From: Cyclostephanos tholiformis
Taxonomy: Eukaryota; Bacillariophyta; Thalassiosirophyceae; Thalassiosirales; Thalassiosiraceae
Assembly (NCBI GenBank): GCA_036939975.1
Contig: JALLPB010000531.1
Location: 1-37,783 of the forward strand
Direction: 5' to 3'
Length of the DNA: 37,783 nucleotides
Notes under the pieces: generated by a model
The model's database searches: none
Told to the model about the DNA's origin: nothing
Seen by the model: only the letters and a program-made list of their open reading frames with translations
Translations under genes and position numbers: made by a program
Shown: positions 21,548-31,395 of the stretch, in pieces
Layout of the letters: each line of letters opens with the position of its first letter
Numbering within the stretch: the first letter of the stretch is position 1

Positions 21548-21970
21548 AAACTATTACTACTAAAGAATTAGCACTTCTTACAACGCTTGGTAATCTCCGC
21601 TATGATCTCTGACGGTGTTTACTTCAAGTTAATCAATTATAGTCAAATTGTACTCGCCGCAGCGACGCTCAATACGTTGCTCATATAATAGTCGTATCTT
21701 ATGGAGGAACGTTGTTTTGCGGGATGACCATACATCTTTTGGCAATGGCTGGTGTAGCCCTCCAAAACATCCAAGCAGAGTTTACGAATCCTTTCTATGT
21801 GTCAACGGAGCTTCAGTCGCTCATGATCCGCAGGACCACCACGCTTGTCCATGTTGGACTAATTTTAGCGAGAACGCACCCTCAAAAGCAAAAATAGAAT
21901 ACAATGGGGGTAGTGATCAGAAATACATTCCAGAAGATGTGACTTAAAATAAATAAATAAATAAATATAA
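21548..21970. other. Gene-free stretch after the Mutator-like frame
   Basis: A 61-codon open reading at 21712-21897 (MFCGMTIHLLAMAG...) has no recognisable features. Otherwise nothing is seen. Confidence 0.35.
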
Positions 21971-21974
21971 CAGA

Positions 21975-22237
21975 GTGACGTGAGACGAATAACTATTGAT
22001 TTTTACTAAGAAAAAATAAACACCATCAATAGAGTGACGTATATTGAAACCCTTGATGAACTTCAGTGACGTACTACAAAATACAAAATAGACAAGTGAC
22101 GTAGTATAATATATACGACAACAAAAGTGACGAAAATAAAAATAAAACATAAATAGGGTGGGGCATGGAAAATATTATAGTGTTTGCACTAACAAATGAG
22201 GTGACGCGATATAATATTATCAGCTGCTTTGGTGACG
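21975..22237 (+). repeat. Array of seven GTGACG motifs with about 30-base spacing
   Basis: GTGACG starts at 21975, 22034, 22066, 22096, 22127, 22201 and 22232. Intervals are 59, 32, 30, 31, 74 and 31 bases, mostly one or two steps of about 30. The first five are preceded by A; the first four are followed by T (AGTGACGT). The sequence between them is AT-rich and not conserved. The array resembles subterminal transposase-binding repeats of plant-type DNA transposons and lies just beyond the Mutator-like gene. Confidence 0.7.
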
Positions 22238-22424
22238 CATGTGTATTAAAAAAAAACGAGTGAATACTACAAAAATGAGGAATGCAAAAGTGATGCAATA
22301 CGGCAGTCGTCTCAAAAAAGATTGATTTGAGAGAAGAGGAATTCTCATTAAAATAACAATTCGACTGTTTTCATTCCCGCCGCTGTCGATTTCAATCAGC
22401 GTTGTAGGGACTCCCAATAATTAA

Positions 22425-22562
22425 AATTGCAAACACGTATGAGAATTGCAAACACGAATGAGAATTGCAAACGTCAACGTAGGAACAATATGATGAAATA
22501 TTAAAATTGCAAACACGTATGAAAATTGCAAACACGTATGAAAATTGCAAAGGGCACATTAA
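22425..22562 (+). repeat. 19-base direct repeats AATTGCAAACACGTATGA
   Basis: AATTGC starts at 22425, 22444 and 22463, then at 22505, 22524 and 22543: two triplets with an exact 19-base period, 42 bases apart. The unit is AATTGCAAACACGTATGA plus one base. The last copy of each triplet diverges after AATTGCAAA or AATTGCAAAC. The final copy and flank match 434-461 near the end of LINE copy 1. Confidence 0.8.
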
Positions 22563-23363
22563 AGTCCCATCACGTGTGTGTGATTCGTGACTCAAAGTAC
22601 GTAACAAAAGGCGTAAAATGTTACAATTCCGGTATTCTCTTTGGAAACTAGAGTACCTCCTATGCATGGTAGTTAACTTTTTTTAAAGATAGGTATCTCA
22701 TTTTTATTTCGGTTGGGCGGCAACGGCATAAGTCTGTCGTGTGTGATCGACCTTCGGACGTGGGAACTCTTAGGGTTAAACGGTCTTTAAGTGAAGGACG
22801 ATCGGGCAGGCCGGGCCGCAGCGCTTCGGTGTGTATCACTCCATCGACAATCATCAAGTATCGCGCTTGCCGACCCAACCCCCAGCCAGCCCCATTGAAG
22901 AATGGAGATTGGCGATGACGACGAAGAGGTGCGCGTACATCGGCATCGAGGGTGGCAATGCTGCCAATCTGCGGCGGCTCCGCATAAAAATAATAATGAT
23001 GATGATTCCTCGTTCGTCGTGGGGGGGATGACATTTTATCTTTTCGCCACTACTACTACGATGACGGCGACGACGGCGACGTCATCCTCCCCGCCATCAT
23101 CCCCGGCAGGGGGAGACGAAACAGACAATCAACGATCGCGACGCCGCGTCGAACACGACCACTACCACGACTGCGATAGTGACGCCGCAGTCCAACAACT
23201 CGGTCGTCGTCGCGGCCATAGTCTTAAGGACGACCTCGCGCCGTCGCCATTTGGGATGACTTCGACTATGACAACGACGCAAACGAGTTCCATGACGATG
23301 AGTACGAGTACTCGACGTCGAGGATGTCGCCATCGCGGTACTAGTAGACTGGGACGCGCAAGG
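22563..23363. other. Upstream region of the PDZ membrane-protein gene
   Basis: Composition turns GC-rich at about 22700, marking the passage from transposon block to host sequence. The frame of the downstream gene is open back to an ATG at 22902, but those 154 extra codons are low-complexity (Asp, Thr, Arg, Ser) and precede a good signal peptide, so I treat them as leader sequence rather than protein. Confidence 0.4.
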
Positions 23364-25791
23364 ATGAATGGGTTTGTCGTCGCGTCTCGGGCCTCGAATG
23401 ATGTGTTCTCGCTGTCGCTCCTCCTCCCCCTTCTCCTGATTCTTCTCCTGCCGCCATCGCCCCCGTTTGTCATGGCCGAGGCTAGACTACTCCAATCCTC
23501 GCTCGCGGCGGCGTCGCCGACCCCGTCCCACGCGCCGTTCGGGGTCGCCGACGCAGAGGTCGATCATGACAAAACTAGCACAGAAGAAAACGCGCCCATC
23601 GCCATGACCATATCGATGATGTCGCCGTCGTCATCATCGTCGTCGTCGACCATGCTACCCACGGTCATTGTGAGGCAGTCAGCTCAGTCCTCCTACGCCC
23701 CGACGCGACGTCCATCCGCGTCGTTGATGCCCACGGCCGACCTCAGCTTTAGTTTCAATTTTAGTACCGTCAGTCCTACTAGCGCGAGTCCGACCAGCGC
23801 CATGCCCACGAGCGACAGCCCTACTAGCGATAATCCTACCACCGATAGTCCAACGACGAGCGAGCCAACGACGTGAGTTCGTCGTCGAATCGCTTACGAT
23901 AGCTTTAGATGAAATCCTTTTTTTTCTTCGATCGTTCGCTCGGTAATATTCCCCCGTTCACTCATCGATTCATATCACTTTGTACGTTCGTTTCATAAAT
24001 ACCAAGTGTTCGGCCGACGACTGATGGTCCTACCCAATATCCGATGAGTGACAGTCCTACTAGCGATAGTCCGACGACGAGCGAGCCAACGACGTGAGTT
24101 AGATTTTTACAATTGGTTTGGTTTTCGATGCGCTCCCCATTTTTCCTCGATCGCTCATTCGCTAATACTAATATTCCCCCGTTCACTCATCGTCACATAC
24201 CACTCTGTTCGCTCGTTTCAATCCATCGCAAAGTTTCCGGCCGACGACTGACGGTCCCACCCAATATCCCATCCACGATCCGACGACTTCGCCCCTCCCG
24301 ACGCCGGAAGGTCCGACTACGTCAAGTCCCACGAGTCTTCCCTCGTCCAGACCAACATCGAGGTCCCCCACCACCCATCGTCCCACCACGTCCGAGCCGA
24401 CGATCAACGGGAAGAGGAGGAAATACGAGGTCCCGTCCTCGATGGTGCTGTACTACCGAGCCGGGGAGTCGGGCTTGGGGATGGACGACGACGCCTTGGA
24501 CATATGGATCGCCGTCACCGAAGAAATGATACTCCTCGAGACAGTATCCGTCCTGGGCGACGATGGCAACGGCCTGGAGGTGCAGCTGGATTCGGTCGTT
24601 CGGAGGAGGAAGGTGGATCGTCGGCAATGGCGACGACTGCGACAGGCGGAGGCGGTGGGGTTGGAGACGAGGGCGATCGACTACGCGGATCTCGCGCCTT
24701 CCCCGCCCCTCGAGATAACCTTCGTCGCGATCATCGTGTTCGTATCGGAACGGGATGACTGGGATCAGAATGCTATGGTCTCGGGGGGCTTTCGCAACTC
24801 GACTGACAGGGAGGAGTACCTCAGCGCCCTGTCGAGGGAGGATCCTGCCTTCGAGGGCGTGGAGCGCATTTCCATGGAGGTGAATGGGGAGCCGATCTCC
24901 GAGGAGGGAGGGGCGAACGACGACGGCATGCCGGTGTCCCCATTGACTGAGGGTGTTGAGTCGGGGAGTAGTGACAAAACGCTATACTACATCGTTGGAG
25001 GGGTGCTGGGTGGGGCGTTGCTATTCCTGGGTGTCGGGGTAATTTTTTACCGCGCGGGGAGGCAAAGCAGGGCAAAGGACTTGCCGAGGGAAGTCCTGGA
25101 AGAGGGACGCCAGTCGAGGGCATCAACGCCTCCTGCTGAGAAAACTCCGAGCGGCCCGGTGGTCGATCCTCAACTGTCATCTCTGAGCGAGCGTAGGAGC
25201 ACTTCCCGGAAGTACGGCGATATGATGATTGAGTCCCACGTAGACGACGAAATCAGCACCCTGGGGGATCCATACCTCGGAGAGGGAGGAGCGAAGTTGA
25301 TCTACCCTCCGTCCGACGAGACTATCGCCGAGCAGAGCTTAATCTCCGCCGGCCAGGAAATATACGTCTACGGTACGAGGAAGAGGCTCAACACGAAGGA
25401 CGGCGGATCGACCATGTACACGGAGGGCGACAACGGCACGAATGGTGGTAGGATGGTGTTCGGGGACGACACCACCCTTGAGGATGCGTATCTGAACAAC
25501 CCGTTCGAGGTCGGCGGCAGCGCGAGAAAGAACTTTGAACAATTTGTGGTGCACGCGCCAGCGGGGGCGCTCGGCATAGTGATCGACAACGTCACTGGGG
25601 ACCTCCCGATAGTCCATGCAATCAGGGAGACCAGCGTGCTTCAGGGGAGGTTGTGCGTGGGGGACTTATTGGTTTCGGTGGATGAGGTCGACTGTTGCGG
25701 CATGTCTGCCATTCAGGTCTCGAGACTGATAAGTAGCCGGAGCGAGAATCCGGATAGGAGGTTGGCGTTGATGAGGGTCTCGTCGAACTAA
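23364..25791 (+). CDS. Signal peptide, Ser/Thr/Pro stalk, single transmembrane segment, C-terminal PDZ domain
   Basis: Predicted join of 23364-23872, 24007-24093 and 24234-25791, 717 residues. Introns are 134 and 140 bases, both GTGAGT...AAG, both phase 2. The start MNGFVVASRA was chosen because a hydrophobic run follows (LSLLLPLLLILLL), with a likely cleavage after FVMAEA. A Ser/Thr/Pro stalk with PTS repeats fills about residues 75-255. A mixed folded region follows to about 430. The transmembrane segment lies at about 449-470 (YYIVGGVLGGALLFLGVGVIFY), then a charged cytoplasmic part. Residues about 635-713 look like a PDZ domain (GALGIVIDNV as carboxylate loop, LCVGDLLVSVDEVDCCGM). PDZ domains bind C-terminal peptides, so a cell-surface or wall-linked receptor or scaffold is inferred. 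A start at 22902 is possible. Confidence 0.72.
23820..24290 (+). repeat. Tandemly duplicated intron-exon unit inside the PDZ protein gene
   Basis: Introns 1 and 2 are paralogous: both contain TCGATCG, AATATTCCCCCGTTCACTCA and a TTCGTTTCA or CTCGTTTCA stretch near the acceptor. The following exon starts match as well (CGGCCGACGACTGATGGTCC and CGGCCGACGACTGACGGTCC). The exon ends before both introns are also the same (ACGACGAGCGAGCCAACGAC then GTGAGTT). The 87-base middle exon is a multiple of three, so the unit adds 29 stalk residues without shifting the frame. Confidence 0.85.
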
Positions 25792-26881
25792 GGCGGCATC
25801 GAATTTATAGGGAGCTATAAAACAACGCGCCTGCGACTTGTTTGCGAAGAATGCTTGTAGAATGTGGACGGGTGCTGCATATCCGTCCTCTGCTTCGACC
25901 TGGTATGGGCGACAACATTGGACCCTCTCTGGGGGACATCATGTGTGTGGGTGCTTGAAAAAAAGTTTGTGTGTTTTAGAGACCAGGTAATGGTCGCCTA
26001 TTATAAGACTAAACATCTAAGTGATATGTAGCCAACTTACCGGGCTCAAATAATGACGACTTCTACCAAGACAGTAAAAACCAGCCGTTGAAGATTGTTT
26101 GAGGTAAATATAAGGGATGCGTGTTCGTACTTATGCACAGCCATTCAACAAAAGGAAGAGCGCTCCATTCTCTGGTGTTGGCGGCAAGGATCTAAAGATG
26201 GCCCGCTCGTCTACAGGTGAATAGGGTTCGCGTCTGGAACCTCGAAAACCCAATCACAATACTGCGTGTCCCGCTCGGGCACCTTGGCAATACCCACCTC
26301 GTAAGATAGCGTCGATCGCCACGCTTGATCCCTGGATATAGAGCGACACTGCGGCAAACGTAGGGCTTCGAAAAAGGCCTATCGACTGGAAATGGTACTG
26401 GTATTGTAGTAGTATCTGAAGGATCATGTTCGAAGAGGCACCGACACAGCACTGCGGCATCTTCAACTGCCACGAGCCTTCCAGTCCGCAAGGGACGTAC
26501 CGAGTGGACCGAGTCACGCACCAAACAGCGGCGATGTATTGTTAACAATAGTTGAGAGATTCCAAGTCAACGACGGCCAATTCTGTTGACCATCTCATAT
26601 CCGAGAGGTCTTATGTATTGGCGAAAATAAGTTGCGCCATCCGGAACTTAGAATTGTGTTTATCTCGCTGGGGTTCATCGGCAGGCAAGGATTCTAAGTA
26701 GGCCCTTTTTTTGAGCTCGTCGGGCTCGAGAGGTGAAGTAGTATTAGGAGTCAGTTGTTTCTATCGTTGGCTCACTTTGCGAACAGTTGGTACCTTGGCA
26801 ATCGTTCCGGGCATATTCGAATGATGGTTGAAATAAGCCAAGGAGTTTCGCCAAAAGGAATGAATTCGGCGAAGGGAAGTC
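25792..26881. other. Intergenic region, mostly without genes
   Basis: Contains the 3' flank of the PDZ protein gene and, on the minus strand, the eroded monooxygenase-like fragment listed separately. Nothing else is supported. Confidence 0.4.
26192..26570 (-). pseudogene. Possible remnant of an FAD-dependent monooxygenase
   Basis: A 118-residue minus-strand reading contains TGRLVAVEDAAVLCRCLFEHD. This resembles the conserved AIEDAAVLARCL helix that follows the GDAAH motif in UbiH/salicylate-hydroxylase-type FAD monooxygenases. A neighbouring frame reads FRSPTFAAVSLYIQG, similar in position to the AL.LYE.ER segment that normally follows. The GDAAH motif itself and the N-terminal FAD-binding GxGxxG are not visible, and frames change. 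At most this is a decayed gene fragment; chance similarity is possible. Confidence 0.3.
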
Positions 26882-27278
26882 TTAGTTGGGAGTGATCATT
26901 ACGCTGGACTCTCCATCACTACTATCAGCGATAGGATTGGTCGAGGCCATCTGTGCCTCGAAGGATGGGTCAAAGGCAAGTGCTCGTCCTCCTCCTTCTT
27001 TGATGAAATATCCCAGATGCATTGAAATGGCCTTCTATACATGATACATATCGAACGAAACGCAGCAGTGCATCCCTGACCATATTGTTCTCCAGCCGTC
27101 TGTCCAATTGCCCCCGGAGTTGAAGTATGAAAAGTTTGATTGAATTACTACCATCGTCGTCATTATTCTCATTCGAATCGATGTTCTCCCTCATCGTATT
27201 ATTATTACCTTTGAACTTAGTCGCGAGGCTGAACGCCGTCGCACCAGCCAAAATGCAACCGGCGATCAAAACCTTCAT
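26882..27278 (-). CDS. Small putative secreted or plastid protein, gene model uncertain
   Basis: From ATG at 27276-27278 the minus strand reads MKVLIAGCILAGATAFSLATKF, a signal peptide with a TAFS motif that could be a variant of the ASAFAP plastid-import signal. A polar segment (NNNTMREN, NENNDDDGSN) and an amphipathic helix (IKLFILQLRGQLDRRLE) follow. The frame stays open to 26970 and ends in an Arg-rich, unlikely tail (HQRRRRTSTCL). Another frame, open from about 27034 to a stop at 26882, reads GYFIKEGGGRALAFDPSFEA and looks more protein-like. A splice (acceptor TATAG at 27035) or a frameshift near 27035 would join them. Function is unknown. Confidence 0.35.
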
Positions 27279-27698
27279 TGATGATGTTATTTCTTCAAGA
27301 GGACAGATTGACAGTTTAAATGGTATAAGCAACAAGACTCTATTCGACCACAGATGACCTTCTGAGGGTTCAGTGGCGTCTGCATGCCACATTTCGGTGC
27401 AAAAATATTCATCTTCGTACCATGACTGCAGAGCTAGTCCAAACCTCCGATTCGCCGTCCTCAGTGTGGGGATAGATTTTGATCTTGAAAACATGATAGT
27501 AATTATGAGCATAATAATTGAGAGTTAAGAAATATTTAGGTAATAACGAGTCACAGAGATCTCATTTCTCAAATTTGCTTCAGTTTTTATCGAGTAGAAT
27601 TGAAGCTTCAATTTTCTCAACCCTCCCCCACCCCCTTTCAACATTGTAGGCCCCAATATTATTCACCCTTGCCCACTGCCCCACTAAATTATTCCACA
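27279..27698. other. Intergenic region
   Basis: Upstream sequence of the small minus-strand gene and downstream sequence of the RS-rich gene. The minus-strand frame remains open to 27512, but without features before the signal peptide. Nothing else is seen. Confidence 0.4.
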
Positions 27699-29269
27699 TT
27701 AGGAATTTCGATGGTTTCTGTTTCTATTTCTAATTCGACGTCGTTTTCTATCTTGCGATATCGGAGAATCACATCTGTTGGTGCTGGTCTTGTCTCCGCT
27801 ACTATTGCCAGCACCGGCAGTATTCTTTTTTCTGCTGCCGCTGTTGTTGTCATTGTTCCTACCATTCTCGTCAACAGCAACGCCATCGCCATTTGATAAT
27901 CCTTGAATGATCTCATTGCTATTACTTTTGATGTAATTTCGGTTGATCCCGTCGACACCACCATTACTCTCAAGCTTGCGTTCACGATTCTCGTAATTTT
28001 TGCTGTTGCTAAAGCCGTTTTGTTGTCGAGAAGCATCACGGTGGGAACGATCACGTTCGCGATCACGTTCATGGCGCTCATTTGATCGCGATTCGGAACG
28101 TCTAGATCTCGACGAATGGTAATGTTTGCTACCACCAACGTCACTTCTGTGATGGCGTTTTGTGCTTTTTCTGCTGTCGCCTCCTCCACCCATCCCAACC
28201 ACCAGATTGCTGTTGTCTGGACTTAGGGCGAGATCAGTGGCACTTCTTCTACTGCTGCTTCGATCTCTTACTTCGCCTCCACCACGATCACTAGACGAAA
28301 GATGCTGTAGACTCCTGTTGCTATAAACGACCTTTGCATTATCACCAACATCATGACGATCCCTCGAATAGCTTCTCCTCTTGTGTTGAGTGGACGATTG
28401 ACCACGTCCACGTCCACGTCCATGACTCCTGCTCCTTGAATGGCTGCGACTTTTGCTGCGTCGCCGTTTTTGCTTCTCTTCCCTACCTTCAATTTGGTGC
28501 TTTCGATGAATCCGAGTAGAGTCATCATCATCATCTCTGCCTCCTCTCCCCCCGCTCTTCCTTTTACTGTCATCTCGGTAGCGATCACGGTTGCCACTGC
28601 GCGATCGCGATCGGCTGTTATTGTAATGCGAAGAACGACCGTTCCTCCTCCTTTCCCTATCCCTATCACCCTCGACTTGATCACAATCTCGATCTCTATC
28701 ACGATCTCTACCTTGTTCACGATCTCGACTGTAGGATCTATGATCGCTGCTGCCACCTCTGCCACGCTTGCTGCTACGGCGACGATTGCTCTCATCATCA
28801 TCCTCGTCACTGCCCCGTCGTCGACGAATACTGCGAGATCGACTACGGCTACTGCCTCCTCGGCGTTCTCTATCTTCACGTCGTGACGATGAGGAGGAGT
28901 GATGTCTGCCATTGTTGGAATTGTTTCGTCCAGCACTGTGATGATCATCATCCCTGCCTGGCATGATGGCATTATTACGTTCTCTGCCTCTCTCCCAATC
29001 TCGCCCGGATGCTGCAGTTGCTGCTGGAGCAAACGTTAGTTTATCTCGATCTGCTCCTATTCGTGAATGCATGTCTCCTCCCCATTCATCATCACCCTGG
29101 TGCTGTCTATGTTGGCGTTGATGTCGATCTAAGAACTTTTCGCTTGTAACATATCTGCTACCTCCGTCATAGTAATTGCTGCTGCTTCCACCAGATGACC
29201 TAAGTGGAGGAGGTGGTGGTGGGGGGGGGGGGGGGGGGGGGGGGGGAAACACCGGGGGAGGAAGCACNA

Positions 29270-29321
<52 letters not shown>

Positions 29322-30224
29322 CGGAAACACCGGAGGATGAAGTACAACGACTGGTGATGGTCCCATACCATGAATCTGAGAAACGCCGACATGAAGACGT
29401 GGAGGAGGAGGTGGCGGAGGTGGAGGTATGCCATATGAATGATGGGACAGACCGGAATGAAGTGGAAGATGATGATGAGGTTGTTGTGAGTAATTTTGAT
29501 ACGGGTGCATTGGATAATAACTTGGAGGGGGGGGGGGCATCATCATATTGACACTATTGCTGTTCATCAACATGCCATTGCCAGCTCCCACGCTGCATCC
29601 ACTCATCGTCGTCGTCAAACCGCGTCCTCCTCCTCCTCCTCCTCCTCCTCCTGTATCGCCAACAGTTCCTCCTCCTCTATGGTGACCATTCCATCCATCT
29701 TTCGTATCATAATTTTTTTTCGAAGAGTCGAGATTGTGGTTCTGTTGACGATGTTGCTGATAGTTGTGAAACTTTCCGTTACTGCCAGCATTGTTGGACT
29801 GCTGCCACGGGGCGATCCCGCCCTCATCATCATGATCATTACCTCCATCACAATGACCCATGGCAAAATCTAAACCCTCGTCGCCATCGCCGTCATAGTT
29901 GTTCGCCATATCTTGTCTGACGACAGTGTCGAACGTCCTCTTTGCCGCCGCCATGCATCCCGCGTACAATAATGCTTCAATTCCCACATTTATTTGCCGC
30001 TGTTCTTCTAGTGGTAATTTGTCGTACCATTGCTTCCCCGGAGAAAACGCTACGATATTGGAGGATGGGATTTTGTCGATATTATTGTTGCCGTTGCTTT
30101 GCTGAAAATGACGGGATATTGCCGCGCGCAATGTTCCCTCAACGTCTATTTGGGAGATGGCAGGAATATTGGATGGTTTAGATTTGTGGTTGTAGTGACG
30201 ATTATAACTGGCATGATGATTCAT
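27699..30224 (-). CDS. RS/RD-rich nuclear protein with polyproline tracts
   Basis: A continuous reading of 841 residues from ATG at 30224 to TAA at 27699. The N-terminal 110 residues have a folded-looking block (VEGTLRAAISRHFQQSNG, KQWYDKLPLEEQRQINVGIE, ALLYAGCMAAAKRTFDTVVR). A His/Asn/Gly-rich part and long polyproline tracts follow (about residues 255-345). Then come some 400 residues of Arg-Ser, Arg-Asp and Arg-Glu repeats (SRSRSRSIRRRRG, RDRDRDRDCDQ, SKSRSHSRSRSHGRGRGRG). RS/RD domains are typical of splicing factors and cofactors that sit in nuclear speckles and are regulated by SR kinases. No RRM or zinc finger is visible, so an SR-related cofactor is the best guess. The proline region contains an undetermined base, so its length is unreliable. 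Confidence 0.6.
29221..29321. repeat. Two long G homopolymers flanking an undetermined base
   Basis: Twenty-six G (29221-29246), then AAACACCGGGGGAGGAAGCACNAG with N at 29268, then fifty-two G (29270-29321) and CGGAAACACCGGAGGATGAAG. The near-repeat of GGAAACACCGG beside each run suggests a collapsed or mis-joined tandem unit. On the minus strand this encodes polyproline separated by LPPPVFPPP. Confidence 0.9.
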
Positions 30225-30998
30225 AGCTTGGCTTGTACGTTTGTATTCCTCAATTATTATTATTCAGCGTTTTTCTTGTGTATCGGTTGTCGGGATATGC
30301 TTATTTATTATTGAGATGTCCGCATTTTCGCATCATCTCTTTCACTATAAAGCCCTCAGCTGATTTAAATAAAAAGGGACAGGCAGATAATATCCGTAAG
30401 GAAGGCAAAATAGGGGTGGGGGTGGGGGTGGGGGGAGGGGGCAAGTTTGAAACGCGAAAGAGAACAAGGCAACTCAATTAAATTTACGCCGCCAATCCAA
30501 ACTCATTCGACTCACCTTACAAAAATAATTTTATGTATTGTTGGCGCTGACCGGCAAATTTGGTGAGCCGAATAAAATGACGACCACCCTCTCACTGTGT
30601 CAATCCCGATATCACGTCCGTTGTCAAAATCACCACGACTTGCGCGGAGGCAGCTCACGCCTTGTTTGGCGACGGGAAAGTTTTTATCCCCCCCCCCTGA
30701 TGCACGCCTCCGATCAGCTTTGCGCGTTGTCCTTCATGGATAATATTGATGTCTGTCTATTATAGTTATCGGCCCCAAGACACACGTTGTGTTGTTGTTA
30801 TGATCAACAGTATCTTATGGTGTACCTATATATAATACACGATAGTACCTATTTTAGTAGTCTCTAGGTAGGTACATAGGTAAATTCAGTCGAGAGGTAT
30901 GTACTTAAAAAAAAGTAAATAAAGTGGACAATGATTGTATGATACTACCTACTAATACTACCTATCATACCATCATACCTACCTAGGCAGATAAAAAA
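30225..30998. promoter_or_regulatory. Divergent intergenic region
   Basis: About 770 bases between the RS-rich gene (minus) and the PAP-like gene (plus), so it should hold both promoters. It includes a G-rich stretch (30412-30444, repeated GGGGGT), a C-run near 30690-30698 and the TACCTA-rich inverted repeat listed next. No gene is supported. Confidence 0.4.
30864..30986. repeat. TACCTA-rich inverted repeat upstream of the PAP-like gene
   Basis: CTAGGTAGGTA (30864-30874) and TACCTACCTAG (30976-30986) are perfect reverse complements 101 bases apart. Additional TACCTA copies lie at about 30846, 30950 and 30959. It ends 12 bases before the ATG of the next gene. It could be a tiny foldback element or a regulatory repeat. 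Confidence 0.6.
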
Positions 30999-31363
30999 AT
31001 GACGAGAGTCGTCCTTGCCATCATCCTCGTCGATCGACTGATATCGGCCGACGGTTTCGGCCTCTTTCCGCCGAGGAGCTATGGCATCAGCTGCTTCGCC
31101 GAAAAATGGAATACAATGACACGAGCGACGAGGTTCGCCGGCCGTGTGTGTCCGGATGATGATGCCGATGATGTCGATGATGCCGATGACGACGAGGCCG
31201 TCGCGACGATGGCCATCTCGCGCCGGCGTCTCCTTGGCCGGGCCATCTCCTCTTCCTCCGCCGTCGTCGCGACGACCGTCTGTCGTCCCCCGATCGCATC
31301 GGCGAGGGTGGTCTCCGTTCCAGCGTCATCATCCTCCACGGCCTCCGCCTACGCCACCTCCTC

Positions 31364-31395
<32 letters not shown>

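Noticed and set aside
21975..22562. The GTGACG and 19-base repeats as a CRISPR array
   Set aside because: The repeats are too short, the spacers are uneven or absent, there are no cas genes, and the genome is eukaryotic.
28440..28886. 148-codon plus-strand Ile/Thr-rich reading
   Set aside because: It is antisense to the RS repeats.
28268..29032. 254-codon minus-strand reading inside the RS-rich gene
   Set aside because: It is an alternate frame of the Arg/Ser repeat DNA, which is naturally stop-poor.
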